64,000 nt of DNA from Athripsodes cinereus (lineage: Eukaryota > Arthropoda > Insecta > Trichoptera > Leptoceridae): NCBI GenBank assembly GCA_947579605.1, contig OX388313.1:1302001-1366000 (forward strand), in the 5' to 3' direction. The first letter of the stretch is position 1, and every line of letters starts with the position of its first letter. Positions 52,841 through 63,948 of the stretch are shown here, piece by piece. The position numbers and the translations under genes were made by a program. The notes beneath the pieces were generated by a model that did no database searches, was not told where the DNA came from, and saw only the letters and a list, made by a program, of their open reading frames with translations.

Positions 52841-53924
52841 ATTATCACACATAACAACAACCTAATGCCAGGAAAAATCATCACAAACAAATATCAAGGA
52901 TATCAAAGGATTAGGCTCAAAAGCCAAAACGATGATATCAAATATCAGCAATATTCAATAAATATTAAGCTGCAAGTGGTTTTTGGTATTTTTTTAAATT
53001 TTGTTTATTTTGTTAAAATTGTGTATGTGGTTTCAATTGAGACATTCTATCCTTTTGAGAAAAATATCAATAATTGCATTTATACCTACATCATGCAGTT
53101 GGTTCATTGTTTACCTCATTTTTGGAAGATGTCATGATGGTATCTATAGATACATACAAGAGGTATAAGACTTTATTTTAACTAGGTACCTACCTATTGA
53201 AAATGTGATATTATATTCGACATGACATAAATTTACAGCATTTCTCCAATATTAGGTACTAATTAAAACAAAATATTCAGTAATAATAGTTTAAATATTA
53301 TTTATGTTTTATGATAAAAACAAAACCTACCAATTATAATTACTTAAGTCAGTTTCTGTAAGATAATATTTCACTTTCATAAACAATGCAAACTTTACAA
53401 TAATTTGTGGTAAAAATTTCACTCAATTTTCTCTTTTATGTTGTGTGGAATAATGGCAAGCTTCCAATAAATCAGCTGATAACAACATTTAATTAGTATT
53501 ATTATTCGTATTCATGGCAACACTTTTGATTTGAAATTTCGAATTCACTTTGACAGATTCTCACATGATAGTACCTATGTAATTATTGTATTGTTGAATA
53601 TTTTAAAAATCGAACAAGCGTCGGCTGTACATAATATACAAGATACTTTGTCGCATAGTTCATTGCCATAATGTACTGTCTTTAAACTATAAACTTTAAC
53701 ATTTGTTTGACAACGCTTAAGAATTTATTTACATCTTCAAAATGTTGCCATTAATCATTTAATTTGAAATTTTAGTATGATTTATTATTTGTAGAGTTTT
53801 TAATACAACTGTGTATATGAAGTGTCAAAACTATATCAGACGTTTAGATTTTGTTTCGTGACTTGCCATTGATTTTCTAACTAGTAACATTATCTAGGTT
53901 TATTTATAAACTCAATTAAAATAC
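52841..53924. other. AT-rich sequence with a small SINE-T tail
   Basis: CATCATGCAGTTGGTTCATT to GATGTCATGATGGTATC at 53090-53143 is a degenerate SINE-T 3' end; the 90-codon ORF over it (52865-53137) is therefore chance. Otherwise nothing. Confidence 0.45.
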
Positions 53925-54080
53925 GCCCTCAAATACCTCGGTTGGCTGGAAGATCTCTTTTCTTTTTAAAAAAAGTTTAAGACATTCAGTATAGATGTCA
54001 TACCTCATTGCTGAATTGAAGATGTTAAATGTCTTAAACTGTTTTTAAGAATACCTGCCTTCTACAGCACATTAGTGTAA
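53925..54080. mobile_element. LINE 3' UTR piece (plus) next to SINE-T piece (minus)
   Basis: 53925-53965 has AAATACCTCGGTTGGCTGGA then AGATCTC, the plus-strand form of the type U LINE 3' UTR. 53980-54075 has AAGACATTCAGTATAGATGT, CTCATTGCTGAATTGAAGAT and TACCTGCCTTCTACAGCACA, an inverted SINE-T middle part. Confidence 0.6.
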
Positions 54081-54389
54081 ACATATTTTAAAATCTTCAG
54101 TAGGTAACTTATTGATTTATTTATTCTCTTTTTTTTATTCATAGCCAGTTACACACTTCAGACAACACATACAAATAAATACAAAAAAATAACAACAATA
54201 CCACAAGAAAACAATGCGTTGCCCGATTAAAAAGTGTATAAAAATTAATTAATTGATATTATTCAATAGCCCATACAATATAAAACAACAAAAAAATATA
54301 AGAGATAAAATAAATTGTGAAAATAGAAACAATGGTCATTAATAAATTATTTAATATTGGAATAACACACAAGTGTCAGTGAGAAAACA

Positions 54390-54510
54390 ATTCTTTCATT
54401 TATATTGACTACAAACAATTTGTTAGATCAGTACATTCAAATTAAATATTATCAATATACAGAGGGCAAGTTTATCGTAAAATTACGATATTTTCCAACT
54501 AACTCAAAGT
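54390..54510 (-). mobile_element. LINE 3' UTR repeat (type U)
   Basis: TCAGTACATTCAAATTAAAT, AATATACAGAGGGCAAGTTT and TATTTTCCAACTAACTCAAA match 23440-23592 in order. Confidence 0.6.
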
Positions 54511-55689
54511 TACAAACTCAAAAACCAATTTATGGTATAGAAAAACAATAATGATAAAAAAAATAAGCTATTGAACAAACTGCAAAAAAGACAAGGGGGA
54601 GAGGAGATAGAAGTGATGGGGATTTAGGTTTTAGAGGATTTGTTTGAGGAAACCATTTTCCCTGTTACAGCTCGCTTGAAATACATCAGACTTTGATGCA
54701 ATTTGATGGGAGATTATTCCAGCAAGGAGAAGCACCAAGAACTGCAAAAGTTCAAGACGAAAATTGTATCATTATTGAAAGAATGCGCTGGTTGTAAGTC
54801 CTCAGACTCCTCAGAGGCAAACCGTGATTCAATCGCTAAGTATTTGTATTGTTAGTTAATTACAATATGAGAAAATCAAATACATGTGATTTCACATACA
54901 CTCATATACGAGTAGGTATCTCTAATTGTGTAATATATTATAATACCTATACTTATTATGTATGACATACAATTTACATTATTTTCATTGTAAGACTATT
55001 ACAATTATATCTAAATAGCTATTTACATACACATATCGAATAAATGTTTACTCTGTGATAACCATAATGTGTTAGCTAACCATATTATTATTGTATTTTC
55101 TCTTGCTAAACTTATTTCGTAAAATCAACACGTATGTTTTTGGTTTACCGCCAATATTTGTATTAATAATGCAACAAGAATATTCTTAGAGGATACAACA
55201 TTTTACCATAGACATAATATACCATAGACTAATCACAAAAATTTAGACATCCTATTCATACTGTCAAATACAATTTTGGCTAATAATTGAATTTTTTTAA
55301 TCTAAATGATATCAAATCGAATAGACCATTAAAGGATGACGTCACAGAATAATCATTGAGGGGCATCAGGCATCCCAACACAACAGACGATTACGGTGTA
55401 ATATTAGGTGGAACGCTTAAAGAATACCTAATAATCAAAAAAAACTGTCAGTGTCGATTTTGTTATTATTTTGTCGTCTGACTTTCTTTTTTTTCTCTTA
55501 TGGAATAACATCTTACAAGGATGATTTGCGCAATCTGACTGTTTGCCCCCCAAGCAAAAGCAAATCCATAGACAAGACCACGTGACCTTTAATGGTCTAT
55601 TAACGTTGTTTTATTTTAACTAAATTTTTTAATCGCGTTTTAACATAAGTGAATGCAACAATAATAGAAAAAGAGATATTTTTATTTTT
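54511..55689. other. AT-rich sequence, nothing assigned
   Basis: 54580-54860 is somewhat less AT-rich (GGAAACCATTTTCCCTGTTA, TCAGAGGCAAACCGTGATTC) and may be an unrecognised element, but nothing can be named. Confidence 0.4.
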
Positions 55690-55860
55690 TAAAAAAGATA
55701 TATCTGGGTTTTGCTATAAACCCAAATACAACCTTATATACACCTTTCACACTAAGCTAAAAGCTTGTGCCGTGAAAGGGGAGTTTACCGGGACCTGGGA
55801 TCGAACCACGGACCACTTGTTCCGGAGGCCGAGGCTCTACCTCCAGGCTACCGACGTACT
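55690..55860 (-). mobile_element. tRNA-derived SINE, family 2, full length
   Basis: Minus strand: GGTAGCCTGGAGGTAGAGCC (A-box region), TCGGCCTCCGGAACAAGTGG, TCCGTGGTTCGATCCCAGGT (B box GGTTCGATCCC at 55797-55807), then CACAAGCTTTTAGCTTAGTG, TATAAGGTTGTATTTGGGTT, AAACCCAGATATATC and T-rich tail. Spacing of the boxes fits a tRNA-derived pol III promoter. GGGTTT...AAACCC near the tail can form a hairpin. Confidence 0.85.
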
Positions 55861-56449
55861 CATAGAGAGACATTTAGATTTTGAAAATACAATATCATAG
55901 AGAGGTCTACTACATTTTGTGCGTTTGTCAATTTGACTAAAGATCAGCCTAATACAATTGTAATAGTTTCCTTTCCACTAACATTTATTATCCATGATTG
56001 TTTTTAGTACCGTGGACATACACCATGTCGCTGCACTCTGTACCTACCATAAATTAATAAATAAATTATTAATATCGTTTTTGTCTATGGTGCATATTGA
56101 GGTGTGACTACTGCAACGTACAGTGTAGGTATAAATTTATTGTGTTTTCTCTTCTCACACCTCTGTAATATTATCATTTTGTATGCAAATTGATGTCTCT
56201 AGAAATCAATTATAATTATTATTATTATTCTGCAAGTATTTTCCTTATCAGGATCTCCTCAACTCTTCATACCTTTGAGTGCTTGACTGTTTCTTGCACT
56301 ATGTGCAATTGCAATATAATTAATATCACTTCAATTATACACTCTTCTTTATGGTTTATATACCTGGATACTCAATCGCACAACTGGAACAGAAAAATTA
56401 TAATGGTCTGATACGTAAACTTGTCATTTTACCCTTATTTTGTCTATTA
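55861..56449. other. AT-rich sequence, nothing assigned
   Basis: No gene or repeat recognised. Confidence 0.5.
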
Positions 56450-56775
56450 TAACTTAGTGTAGTACAATACAGAAGTACTACGCAGAGCGCATACAAATAG
56501 AGAACTCCTGACAAATATTAAGGTTCGTAAAGTCTCATATTTGGGCCACATTCTGCGAGGCGATAAATATCGGCTTCTGCAGTTAATAATAGAAGGCAAG
56601 ATTGAAGAACGTCGTGGAGTAGGAAGGAGGCAGATGTCGTGGCTGCGAAATATACGGCAATGGACCGGAATAACACGAATGGGAGAGCTGGTCCGCACAG
56701 CGCGAGACAGGGAGGCATTCTACAGAGTGATCGCCAACGTCGGGGGGACCTGATACGGCACTGATAGAAGAAGAA
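56450..56775 (+). pseudogene. LINE-B (RTE-like) C-terminal end, frame intact
   Basis: Plus strand reads TEVLRRAHTNRELLTNIKVR, KVSYLGHILRGDKYRLLQLI, IEERRGVGRRQMSWLRNIRQ, WTGITRMGELVRTARDREAF and VIANVGGT then TGA at 56751-56753, followed by a (GAA)n tail at about 56766-56776. No frameshift is visible over roughly 100 codons. 5' truncated. Confidence 0.85.
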
Positions 56776-56994
56776 GTGATATAATGAAGCGCTGCAATAA
56801 TTAAAATTGCAGTCTCGCCTTATGCCAGCATAAAATTTGCTAAAATTATCTTATGTTAAATATTATACCTACTTATACCTATAATGTTTTTAATGTTTTA
56901 TGGTTTTTACAAAACGTACAGTATAGACAACCCAATACCTAAAGCCGATCTTCCTTCAGTGAATGACCTCAATGCTCCACACCAATTAGACTTC

Positions 56995-57041
56995 TTTCTT
57001 TCTTTTTTTCCGGCAAGGCACCCGACATCGAGTGAATTATG
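56995..57041 (-). mobile_element. 47-bp retroposed LINE tail with 12-bp target duplication
   Basis: CAATTAGACTTC at 56983-56994 and 57042-57053 is a perfect duplication. The insert on the minus strand is ATAATTCACTCGATGTCGGG, TGCCTTGCCGG, then A/AAG-rich tail. Same unit and nearly the same start as 28563-28612. Confidence 0.87.
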
Positions 57042-57053
57042 CAATTAGACTTC

Positions 57054-57640
57054 ATGTGGTGCTTAACGACTTACCTATACGGCCATGGACCCTTTCTTGT
57101 TGAGGACAACCAAACAGCCTGAAAGTGAGCATTTCTGTGAAGATACAACCTAACCGACAGCAGCACCATATTAACTCCGTCTTCAGTATTGTTTCTTTAG
57201 TTTAGGACATTTTATTATCATAGGGTAAAAAGGTATTATTATTAATATACACAGTTGAGAAAAAAGAGATTTATGTATTTGATCATGACATTGCAACATA
57301 TTCTCACATAAGGCCTAGCACATACACAGCCTAACTATGGGTATAACAACCATGTTTAATTCATCAACATTGTTATTAGTTATACAGTGTTCTTATTTCT
57401 AGATGGAACTGAGTAATGTATATATATTAAGTAGGTACGATAACCCATGCTGTAAATACTACATTATGTACTTACATATGAGTATTCAAATGTATTTGAA
57501 GTATTGGTAAAACTAATCGTGGATGTTATTGATAGAAAACAGAGGTGTGTAAACCAGGGCCCACACTGTTCTCTAATTTTTATTAACCCCTTGTTTTATG
57601 AACGTTGAAAAATTATAAATAAAATCAACGCATTAACGTC
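57054..57640. other. AT-rich sequence, nothing assigned
   Basis: No gene or repeat recognised. Confidence 0.5.
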
Positions 57641-57654
57641 ACGCAGAAAAGACT

Positions 57655-57830
57655 AAAAGACTTACCTTACTCTATTTGGTAGTTCTTCATACGAGAATTG
57701 AACCTTCAGATTTACCATTTTAAATGAGTGCTTTATGCAATTAAACTACCGAAAGATATGCCAAATGCTTTGAAATTATTCTCTCTTATAAACCCCAATG
57801 AACCCTTTATATTTTATCTGTGTGTTTTAT
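57655..57830 (-). mobile_element. tRNA-derived SINE, family 3
   Basis: Minus strand: CGGTAGTTTAATTGCATAAA (A-box region TAGTTTAATTG), GCACTCATTTAAAATGGTAA, ATCTGAAGGTTCAATTCTCG (B box GGTTCAATTCT) then TATGAAGAACTACCAAATAG. Upstream on that strand GGCATATCTTTC and AGAGAGAATAATTTC are shared with the copy at 3205, so the unit extends 5' of the tRNA-like part or the orientation of the body differs from the other families. Confidence 0.65.
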
Positions 57831-58087
57831 TTATTCGAGCATTCAATCTCTTCATGGTTTGAAGGAAATTCTTGTGCAACTCGTTACCTTATGATGTCAG
57901 CCGTTTAAAGACTAGCCTAAATTTTGACATTCTAATATTCAGTATTAGATTCAAGTTTAATGTTGTCTTTTATTTAGAAGTTTCTTTTGGAATTTATGCA
58001 TGATTTTTTATTAAGGGAAAAATCGAATTACGGTAAAATGGGCGTTAAATTTTAGGGAATACTTTTAGTCCCATCCATAAATTTTAT

Positions 58088-58330
58088 TCCGTGGAACCCC
58101 CAATTAAAGTACCTATAGTTTCGTCACTTTTTTTATAAGTTTTTGAGTTTCATTTAAAAAGAAAGTGTTCGTAAAACTTTCAGTATTCTCTTCACACAAG
58201 ACAATGAACATCTAAAATTCAGCGAAGAGTTAAAGCACCCATATTGGCACTGAGATGATAATCTGCGTGTTTATTTTATGCAGTAAGTCCACTGGCTGCC
58301 CTACTTATAGGATAAAGAGTGATTTTATGT
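58088..58330 (+). mobile_element. SINE-T, full length, old
   Basis: TTCCGTGGAACCCCCAATTA, AGTTTCGTCACTTTTTTTAT, AACATCTAAAATTCAGCGAA, CCCATATTGGCACTGAGATG, CCACTGGCTGCCCTACTTAT and AGAGTGATTTTATG: all sections in order with many changes. Confidence 0.7.
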
Positions 58331-59084
58331 ATAGTAAGACTTGTTACTTCTTCCCTCAACATTCCTATCGCTCCAATGTTGCTGTCATTAGAAAAGTGTT
58401 ATTTTTTTTATTATTATTAATATTGTTATTTATTTTCCAGTCCTTTGTCAGCTGTCAACTCTTTTGTTTCTCTGGTTCACAGGTCACATAAGGTAGAGAG
58501 CGATAGTAGGTATATAAATATTTAAATAATATCCGCAATGGTAAGCTTAGGTTCTCAGCGTTCCACTGTTTGTAGTAAGTATATTGTTACTTTCTCGCAG
58601 CTGCGTGATTACACATTATTCACATTTAGCACGTGTCCACGTGTATGGTGCACTTATCACTATTTATAGTTGTGAAATAGCTGGTTTATACAATTATAAA
58701 ATACAAACAATTTACAATGATTTTTAGTTGGAATGCTCGTTCATGTTCTGCTAATTATGTTTTTCTTTATTGCTTGTTTTTGTCTCTTTATTTATATGTT
58801 TATTTGGAAAACTTACTACTTTTCAATTTCGTTTAGAAATACAAATTGGAAAAAAGCACCCTCGATTTAAAGCGATTCTGCGCCATATGAATCACTTTTT
58901 CTCAAGAATTTTTTAACGCTCTGATGTTACAGTCATACAATTTTTTTTTATTTATTCATTTATTTCTTAATTATTTACAATTTACATACATACTTTATTG
59001 ATGCTACCCAACTAGTTATATCCTGTACTAGGGCAAACATCTCACAAACATATCAAAATTATAAAAATTATGTATTAGGTATAC
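58331..59084. other. AT-rich; weak splice-like signal
   Basis: A good acceptor tract ending TTATTTATTTTCCAG at 58440 precedes sequence open in two frames for 16-27 codons. No donor or partner exon was identified, so no exon is called. Confidence 0.35.
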
Positions 59085-59325
59085 TATTCCACAAGTGGGG
59101 TAGCCAGCGGACTAACTGCATGTAATAAAGGTAAAGATTGTTCTTTCCGTGCCTGTAGAAAAATAAGACATTCGGGATAGATGGCTTGCCTCATCGCTGA
59201 ATTGTAGATGTTCTTTTAAGGTTCTACAAACACCTGCCCTTTACAGGACAATTGAAAACTTACAAGTTCGTTGCATGCAGTTGGTCTGTTGGATACCCCC
59301 CTTGTGGGATATGTCGTGATGGAAC
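59085..59325. mobile_element. two SINE-T pieces in opposite orientation
   Basis: Minus-oriented near-complete piece 59085-59262 (CCACAAGTGGGGTAGCCAGC, GACATTCGGGATAGATGGCT, CTGCCCTTTACAGGACAATT) followed by a plus-oriented 3' end 59270-59320 (TTGCATGCAGTTGGTCTGTT, CTTGTGGGATATGTCGTGAT). The two tails can fold back on each other. Confidence 0.75.
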
Positions 59326-60224
59326 AATATTTATAGTAACAAGTCATAGTGTAAAAGTCGATGTTTTATCAAAATTCACATTCCTATTTATTGACTTTGA
59401 TTAATTACGAATTACTTATAGCTCAGATCTTAATATGATATACTATGTTCTTTAAATACTTGTAAAGTTTAATGTTTTCATAGAAAATAGAAAAATACCT
59501 ACAAAAATACTAGACAGATAGGTACAATGTGTTGTATCCAATGTTTACATTTACTTAATAACATGACATGATCGAAGGTTAGTCTCTCTACACTAATTAC
59601 TCAACTTGTACCTTCATAATATTAAAACACCTATAATTAATCTTAAATATTATTATTCAAAGTACCTACTTAGTTCAGCAATACTCGTAATGCATAGTAT
59701 TTGTCAAGAAATCGACTCGATTGACCTTTGAAACCTTAAGCATGCACTGTTAACTATGAAGCTATTAATAATACGAATTTAGTGTCTACTTACATATTAT
59801 TAGTTGTTCTACCCAATTGATGACATAGGCGCAGTCAATTAAATGTAATTTTTTACTATAATTTTTTTGACCATTTTTTTTCAATTTAAACAATTTTATT
59901 GAAGATGAAACAATAAGACAATTAAATATAACCTTATTACTATATCATATTATTAAGTAATCCTGTATTCTACTATTTTACCCTCCTTAAAAAGTAAACT
60001 TGTGTAAAGGAGGGGAGCAGATTATATCAAATAAACTATGAAGGTAGGTACAACAATAAAAAAAAACACCATTAAACATATCAACAAATTCATTATTTGT
60101 AGTGCAATCGCACGTCTACCCACATTACCCAAAACAATTCAATTCAAAACATTCCATCCAATATTTGCTTAAGTGTTGTTTTATGAGACAAGAAAATAAA
60201 CCAACAGGCTGTGCCAAACCTTAT
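59326..60224. other. AT-rich sequence, nothing assigned
   Basis: A short hairpin (CCCTCCTT with AAGGAGGG, about 59981-60015) was noted. No gene or repeat recognised. Confidence 0.45.
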
Positions 60225-60310
60225 GATATATGAAAGGTGTTCCAATGCTTACGAATCGGCGCAGGCTGGTTTAAGTGCACTTTACCTATGGCACGATCAC
60301 CAATCCCTTT
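60225..60310. mobile_element. MITE-1 fragment
   Basis: GAAAGGTGTTCCAATGCTTA, CGAATCGGCGCAGGCTGGTT and TAAGTGCACTTTACC match, inverted, the right arm of the 47578-47930 copy (CTTAAGCCAGCCTAGAGCCA, ATTCGTAAGCGTTGGGACAC). Confidence 0.6.
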
Positions 60311-60544
60311 TTTAAACACTAAATTCGACATCTGTTGAGCATCTAACAGTATTCATTTTTATGATTGTGTTCGAGGCTGTTGACAATTTATGGTTAATTG
60401 TCAACCTGAAACACTAAATGGCGCCAGAGAACGATGCCGAATTACTAAGAGGAATTTGTACAGTCTATTGGTTTTGCGGATGAGGCGTCTGTCGAGTAAT
60501 ATTCCTAATATCTTCACTCACGTAGGTGGAAAAATCCAGTAAAA

Positions 60545-60665
60545 TACGAAAATTACATTTTTTGTTGTCACAGAGAGAACGGCTTGCATGTGTGTTACAT
60601 GCAGCTGGTCTGCTAGCTTCCCTACATGTGGGATATGCCTTGATAGTATAATGGTAGTAGTAGAA
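60545..60665 (+). mobile_element. SINE-T 3' half
   Basis: TCACAGAGAGAACGGCTTGC, TGTTACATGCAGCTGGTCTG, CTTCCCTACATGTGGGATAT, GCCTTGATAGTATAATGG then (TAG)n. 5' part lost or highly diverged. Confidence 0.75.
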
Positions 60666-61196
60666 ATCAGAGTTTACAAAACAAGTCAAATCTTTATTTG
60701 TAGTTGCCTTTTTTATCTAATGAAGCTTTTAAGCTAATATACAAACACGTTAGAGCACTTCACAACAAATCGGTACCTACTTGTCATTATAAAATATTAA
60801 ATTTAATTTCAACTCAACATTGTGCACGTGTGTGACAGTGTTGTTGAAAATGTACAGTGAAAGATCTTAATATCAAGTATATACCATTACTTATGTGTGT
60901 GTACATACTTTATATTTATTTCCCAGACACTTCATTTTATGAAAGCAAAAGCCAATCAACTCTTCAACGAACAATGTACAGCATTCATTTTATTTTTATA
61001 TGTAAATATTTATTTAAAGAGAGTGTTGTTGTACTTGCTGTCAAATGTACAAGAGTAGGATTTTTTTTATTACATGCATCAAATTAATCAAACGCGGGGT
61101 CAATGGTGATGATCTGTTCGTTTATTTCTTTCATATTGTATCCTTCGCCAATCACTTTTTAAAGGCTTGCATATTATTGATGATCCTGTTCCATAC
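60666..61196. other. AT-rich sequence, nothing assigned
   Basis: Two overlapping ORFs (60857-61087, 61045-61293) have no motif; the second overlaps the LINE below as a shadow. Confidence 0.45.
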
Positions 61197-61445
61197 TTAC
61201 TTACTTTTCGGTACGGACGTTAAACCTTCCACTCCAATATGCAGCGACAGATATCGCTTTGTTGTTTGCCATATAGGGCATCGCAATAAGTGAGAATCAC
61301 TCTGCACCTCTCCACAGCCGCAGCTCGTATCCTCCCCATCCAAAAAGCCCCACCTCTACTGGTTACTTTTGCACCTAGTCACCCCAACCCTTAGTCTGTT
61401 TAGTGTCTTCCACGTGGGGTAGCTCAGACTATGCACGATGTTTGG
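61197..61445 (-). pseudogene. LINE reverse transcriptase C-terminal zinc-knuckle region
   Basis: Minus strand reads ESPNIVHSLSYPTWKTLNRL, RVGVTRCKSN, a stop, then RWGFLDGEDTSCGCGEVQSD and SHLLRCPIWQ, ending near KSK and stop at 61197-61199. The LNRLR-x-G-V...W-G-F...C-x-C-G...HLL-x-CP order is the C-terminal zinc-knuckle region of several non-LTR LINE proteins. Different from the Jockey-like copy at 16420. One visible in-frame stop; inactive. Confidence 0.75.
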
Positions 61446-61544
61446 GCTTTCGGATGGCATCATCCATGGATTGTCGCCAAGTTTCTGCTTCCACATTCCT
61501 CTCTACGCTTTATTTAATTCAGTTCCATAGGCCAAACAACTAGA

Positions 61545-61660
61545 TTTTTTTCAAAATCTAGATTTTTGGCTTATTACTCGTAGAAAGTGATATTTCTTGA
61601 ATTCCACAAATGAATAAAATCTAGAATTTTAATAATTTCTATTAGAAGCACATATACCAG
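61545..61660. repeat. dispersed repeat, copy 2 (pair with 34105)
   Basis: TTTTTGGCTTATTACTCGTA, GAAAGTGATATTTCTTGAAT and TCCACAAATGAATAAAATCT, then TTCTATTAGAAGCACATATA. Unnamed family. Confidence 0.55.
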
Positions 61661-61689
61661 TTTATAGACTCTTCTTTTTTTTTATAACA

Positions 61690-61920
61690 TACATAGACAT
61701 TTCACACAGATCGAGCTAGTCCCAAACTAGGATTAATCTTGTATTATGGGTACTAACGCGACGATACACACATACAATGCACTTAACACATATACATGTA
61801 ACACCCAGACCCAGGACAATTTGAAAAAGGTCATTCCTCAATCTGCCCTGGCCGGGAATCGAACCCGGGACCTCGTGACTCAAAGGCAAGAGCATTACCT
61901 CCGCGCCACACCGGCCGACT
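61690..61920 (-). mobile_element. tRNA-derived SINE, family 1, full length
   Basis: Minus strand: AGTCGGCCGGTGTGGCGCGG, AGGTAATGCTCTTGCCTTTG, AGTCACGAGGTCCCGGGTTC, GATTCCCGGCCAGGGCAGAT, then TTTTTCAAATTGTCCTGGGT, GTGTTACATGTATATGTGTT, TACCCATAATACAAGATTAA and GACTAGCTCGATCTGTGTGA. A box TGGCGCGGAGG (61898-61908) and B box GGTTCGATTCC (61855-61865) are both intact with tRNA-like spacing. It is the reference copy for the pieces at 429, 1711 and 18340. Confidence 0.9.
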
Positions 61921-61934
61921 TTGATTTGATTGTG

Positions 61935-62290
61935 TTGTTTCTTTTTGATGGTGTCTCCTCTATGTTTTTTTCCCGCTGAGATCGCCTTGGCCGAAAGATA
62001 TCATGGTCACTCAGGTCTGCTAACACAGATTCTATCAATAGACTTGCGGTGGTGCGTAGAGGGTGTCTGACTGACTATATTGACCGTGCCTTCTGTGTGG
62101 TTGGTCCGATGCTGTGAAACAGAATTCCCTATGATTTGTGAACTTTGGAGAGTTTGGAGTCGTTCAAGGTTAATGACCCCATTATTCAGGAGATGTTATG
62201 ATTCTTCAATGAGCCCTTACGTTAGTTTTTCCACAAAACGGTGCATCTAAAAGAAAATCTCAAAATATTATTATAATAAAATATTATATA
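61935..62290 (+). pseudogene. CR1/L2-like LINE protein end and 3' UTR
   Basis: At 62090-62190 one plus frame reads GPML, stop, NRIPYDL, stop, TLESLESFKVNDPIIQEML, resembling the WN-x-LP-x-x-L-R...S-L-x-x-F-K end of CR1/L2-type RT proteins. The following 3' UTR (GATGTTATGATTCTTCAATG, CACAAAACGGTGCATCTAAA) recurs at 26390 and 47455. The first part (61973-61993) carries the GGCCAAGGCG motif shared with 13085. Two or more stops: inactive. Confidence 0.6.
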
Positions 62291-63227
62291 TAGAGGTTTA
62301 ACATGTTAAAGGCTTTGGCCGTAAATATTTGTAAATAAATAAATAAATAAATAATCGCTTTTGGATAAAATAAGAATCATAAACCAGAAACTATTTATTT
62401 TATACAGTTAAGAAATACCTATTCATATCAATTCATGATACAATGTTCTTAAAGTTGATCATGAATTTGAAAGATTTATGTATACCTAATAAAAAATGGC
62501 AAAAATATATATTACTTGTTATGGATATTATATGATATACATGTATGTGTCAGTGTGCCTACTTAGTATTAATATGTATGTAGTGTATGTATGTAGGTAC
62601 TGAGAGATCAGAGAGTGTTGCCGAAGTTAATTGGCCCACCAAAGGATTGGCATGGCGAGGCGGTCTGACAAAGGGTCCATATACTATTTATAATACGTTA
62701 TATCACGTACAAACAGTTATAAGATAATAATGTACAGGGTGAACGACTAAAATAATATTTCGTGATTTAATAAGTACCCACCGATAATTATATATTCTAG
62801 AAATACATTTTATTATTATTAAATTTAGACTTGAATTGATTCGTTATAACGAGATTATACATATCAATACTGCACTTTTAGCCATATTCAAGCAAAAATA
62901 TGCTTTCCTCCCTCGCAGAAAGATCTATAGTTCTATGAAGAAATGAAGGGTATCACGTGATAGAGTAACCGAATGAATGGTATCCCTTTCTAACATATTG
63001 CGATTACACATTAACAAGTAATAGTTAATTAATAAGTAATAGTTATAAATTGTATAACCATGGGTTTGAAAGAGACAATTGCTATCTCAGGTGGTCAATT
63101 TTTCAAGGAAGTGCACAGTCTTGTTATTTATAAATGACATTGATTCGTAACCATTGAGACTCTATATCATGCAACCACAGGAGAGTACACGTACCACTTA
63201 TTTATCTGGTTTATTCTTATTTGAGTA
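62291..63227. other. AT-rich with short tandem repeats
   Basis: (AAAT)5 at about 62333-62353 after AAAGGCTTTGGCCGTAAATA, another LINE 3' tail of the 10605 type. GTATGTAT-rich stretch at 62560-62600. 62620-62690 (GTTAATTGGCCCACCAAAGG, ATTGGCATGGCGAGGCGGTC) is less AT-rich but unassigned. Confidence 0.45.
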
Positions 63228-63300
63228 GGTTGGACCAATGGCTCACACACTCGTCTCACATGCGAGGGGTCGTGATGTGGGTTGGATTTCTTGAGGGAAC
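63228..63300 (+). mobile_element. degenerate tRNA-like SINE head
   Basis: GGTTGGACCAATGGCTCACA (A-box-like), CTCGTCTCACATGCGAGGGG (anticodon-arm-like), GATGTGGGTTGGATTTCTTG (B box with changes). No functional tRNA fold closes. Confidence 0.4.
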
Positions 63301-63948
63301 TAATAATTTCTTATCGCTTCATCATCTTGAATAGTGTTAATTCATTATAAAAAAATATCTTTTTTTTCATTTTAGTATTACGTTACCTTAATGCAGAACT
63401 ATCCTAAGTATCTTAAGGGTGATTTTTCACTGGAACAGTTTAAAGTTTTGTTTATGTAATAAAATATAAAAAAACATCCATAGCAAATTTTGACATGCAT
63501 TATTATATATGAATCTAATTACTCTTATTCATTAAATTATTTCTTATTTCTTCATACTTAACTCATTTTGACCAAAATTTGAACATTGGATATTTCTGCA
63601 TTAATGTAACTATTGACATGTATTTTTTTCCGAAAAGGTTTTATTTTTTTTACCTATTTTCAAAAAAATGGCTAAAGATTTAATGAAAGAAAAGCGTGCA
63701 ACTTTTCCTTCTCTTCTGAAGCACGTAATAAGACATCCTGTATGCCTGTATGACTCTGAGTGTGGTCACCTGGTGATAGTGAAAGTATAATCTGTCTTTG
63801 ACTCACAGTGCCTTTAACTATTAACGAGGTGTGTATGTACATTTACGCTACGTTAAGATATGACTGCTGGATATCCTAAGGGCCGATATATTATTATTAT
63901 ATCGTTCCTTGCTCTGGCAACTCTCACTCTTGTTGTTATTTATTTATT
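63301..63948. other. AT-rich sequence, nothing assigned
   Basis: No gene or repeat recognised. Confidence 0.5.

Noticed and set aside
58426..58510. Terminal exon after a TTTTCCAG acceptor
   Set aside because: Two frames are open only briefly; no partner exon identified.
61850..61920. Functional tRNA gene on the minus strand
   Set aside because: The promoter boxes belong to a full-length SINE with three other copies in the window.
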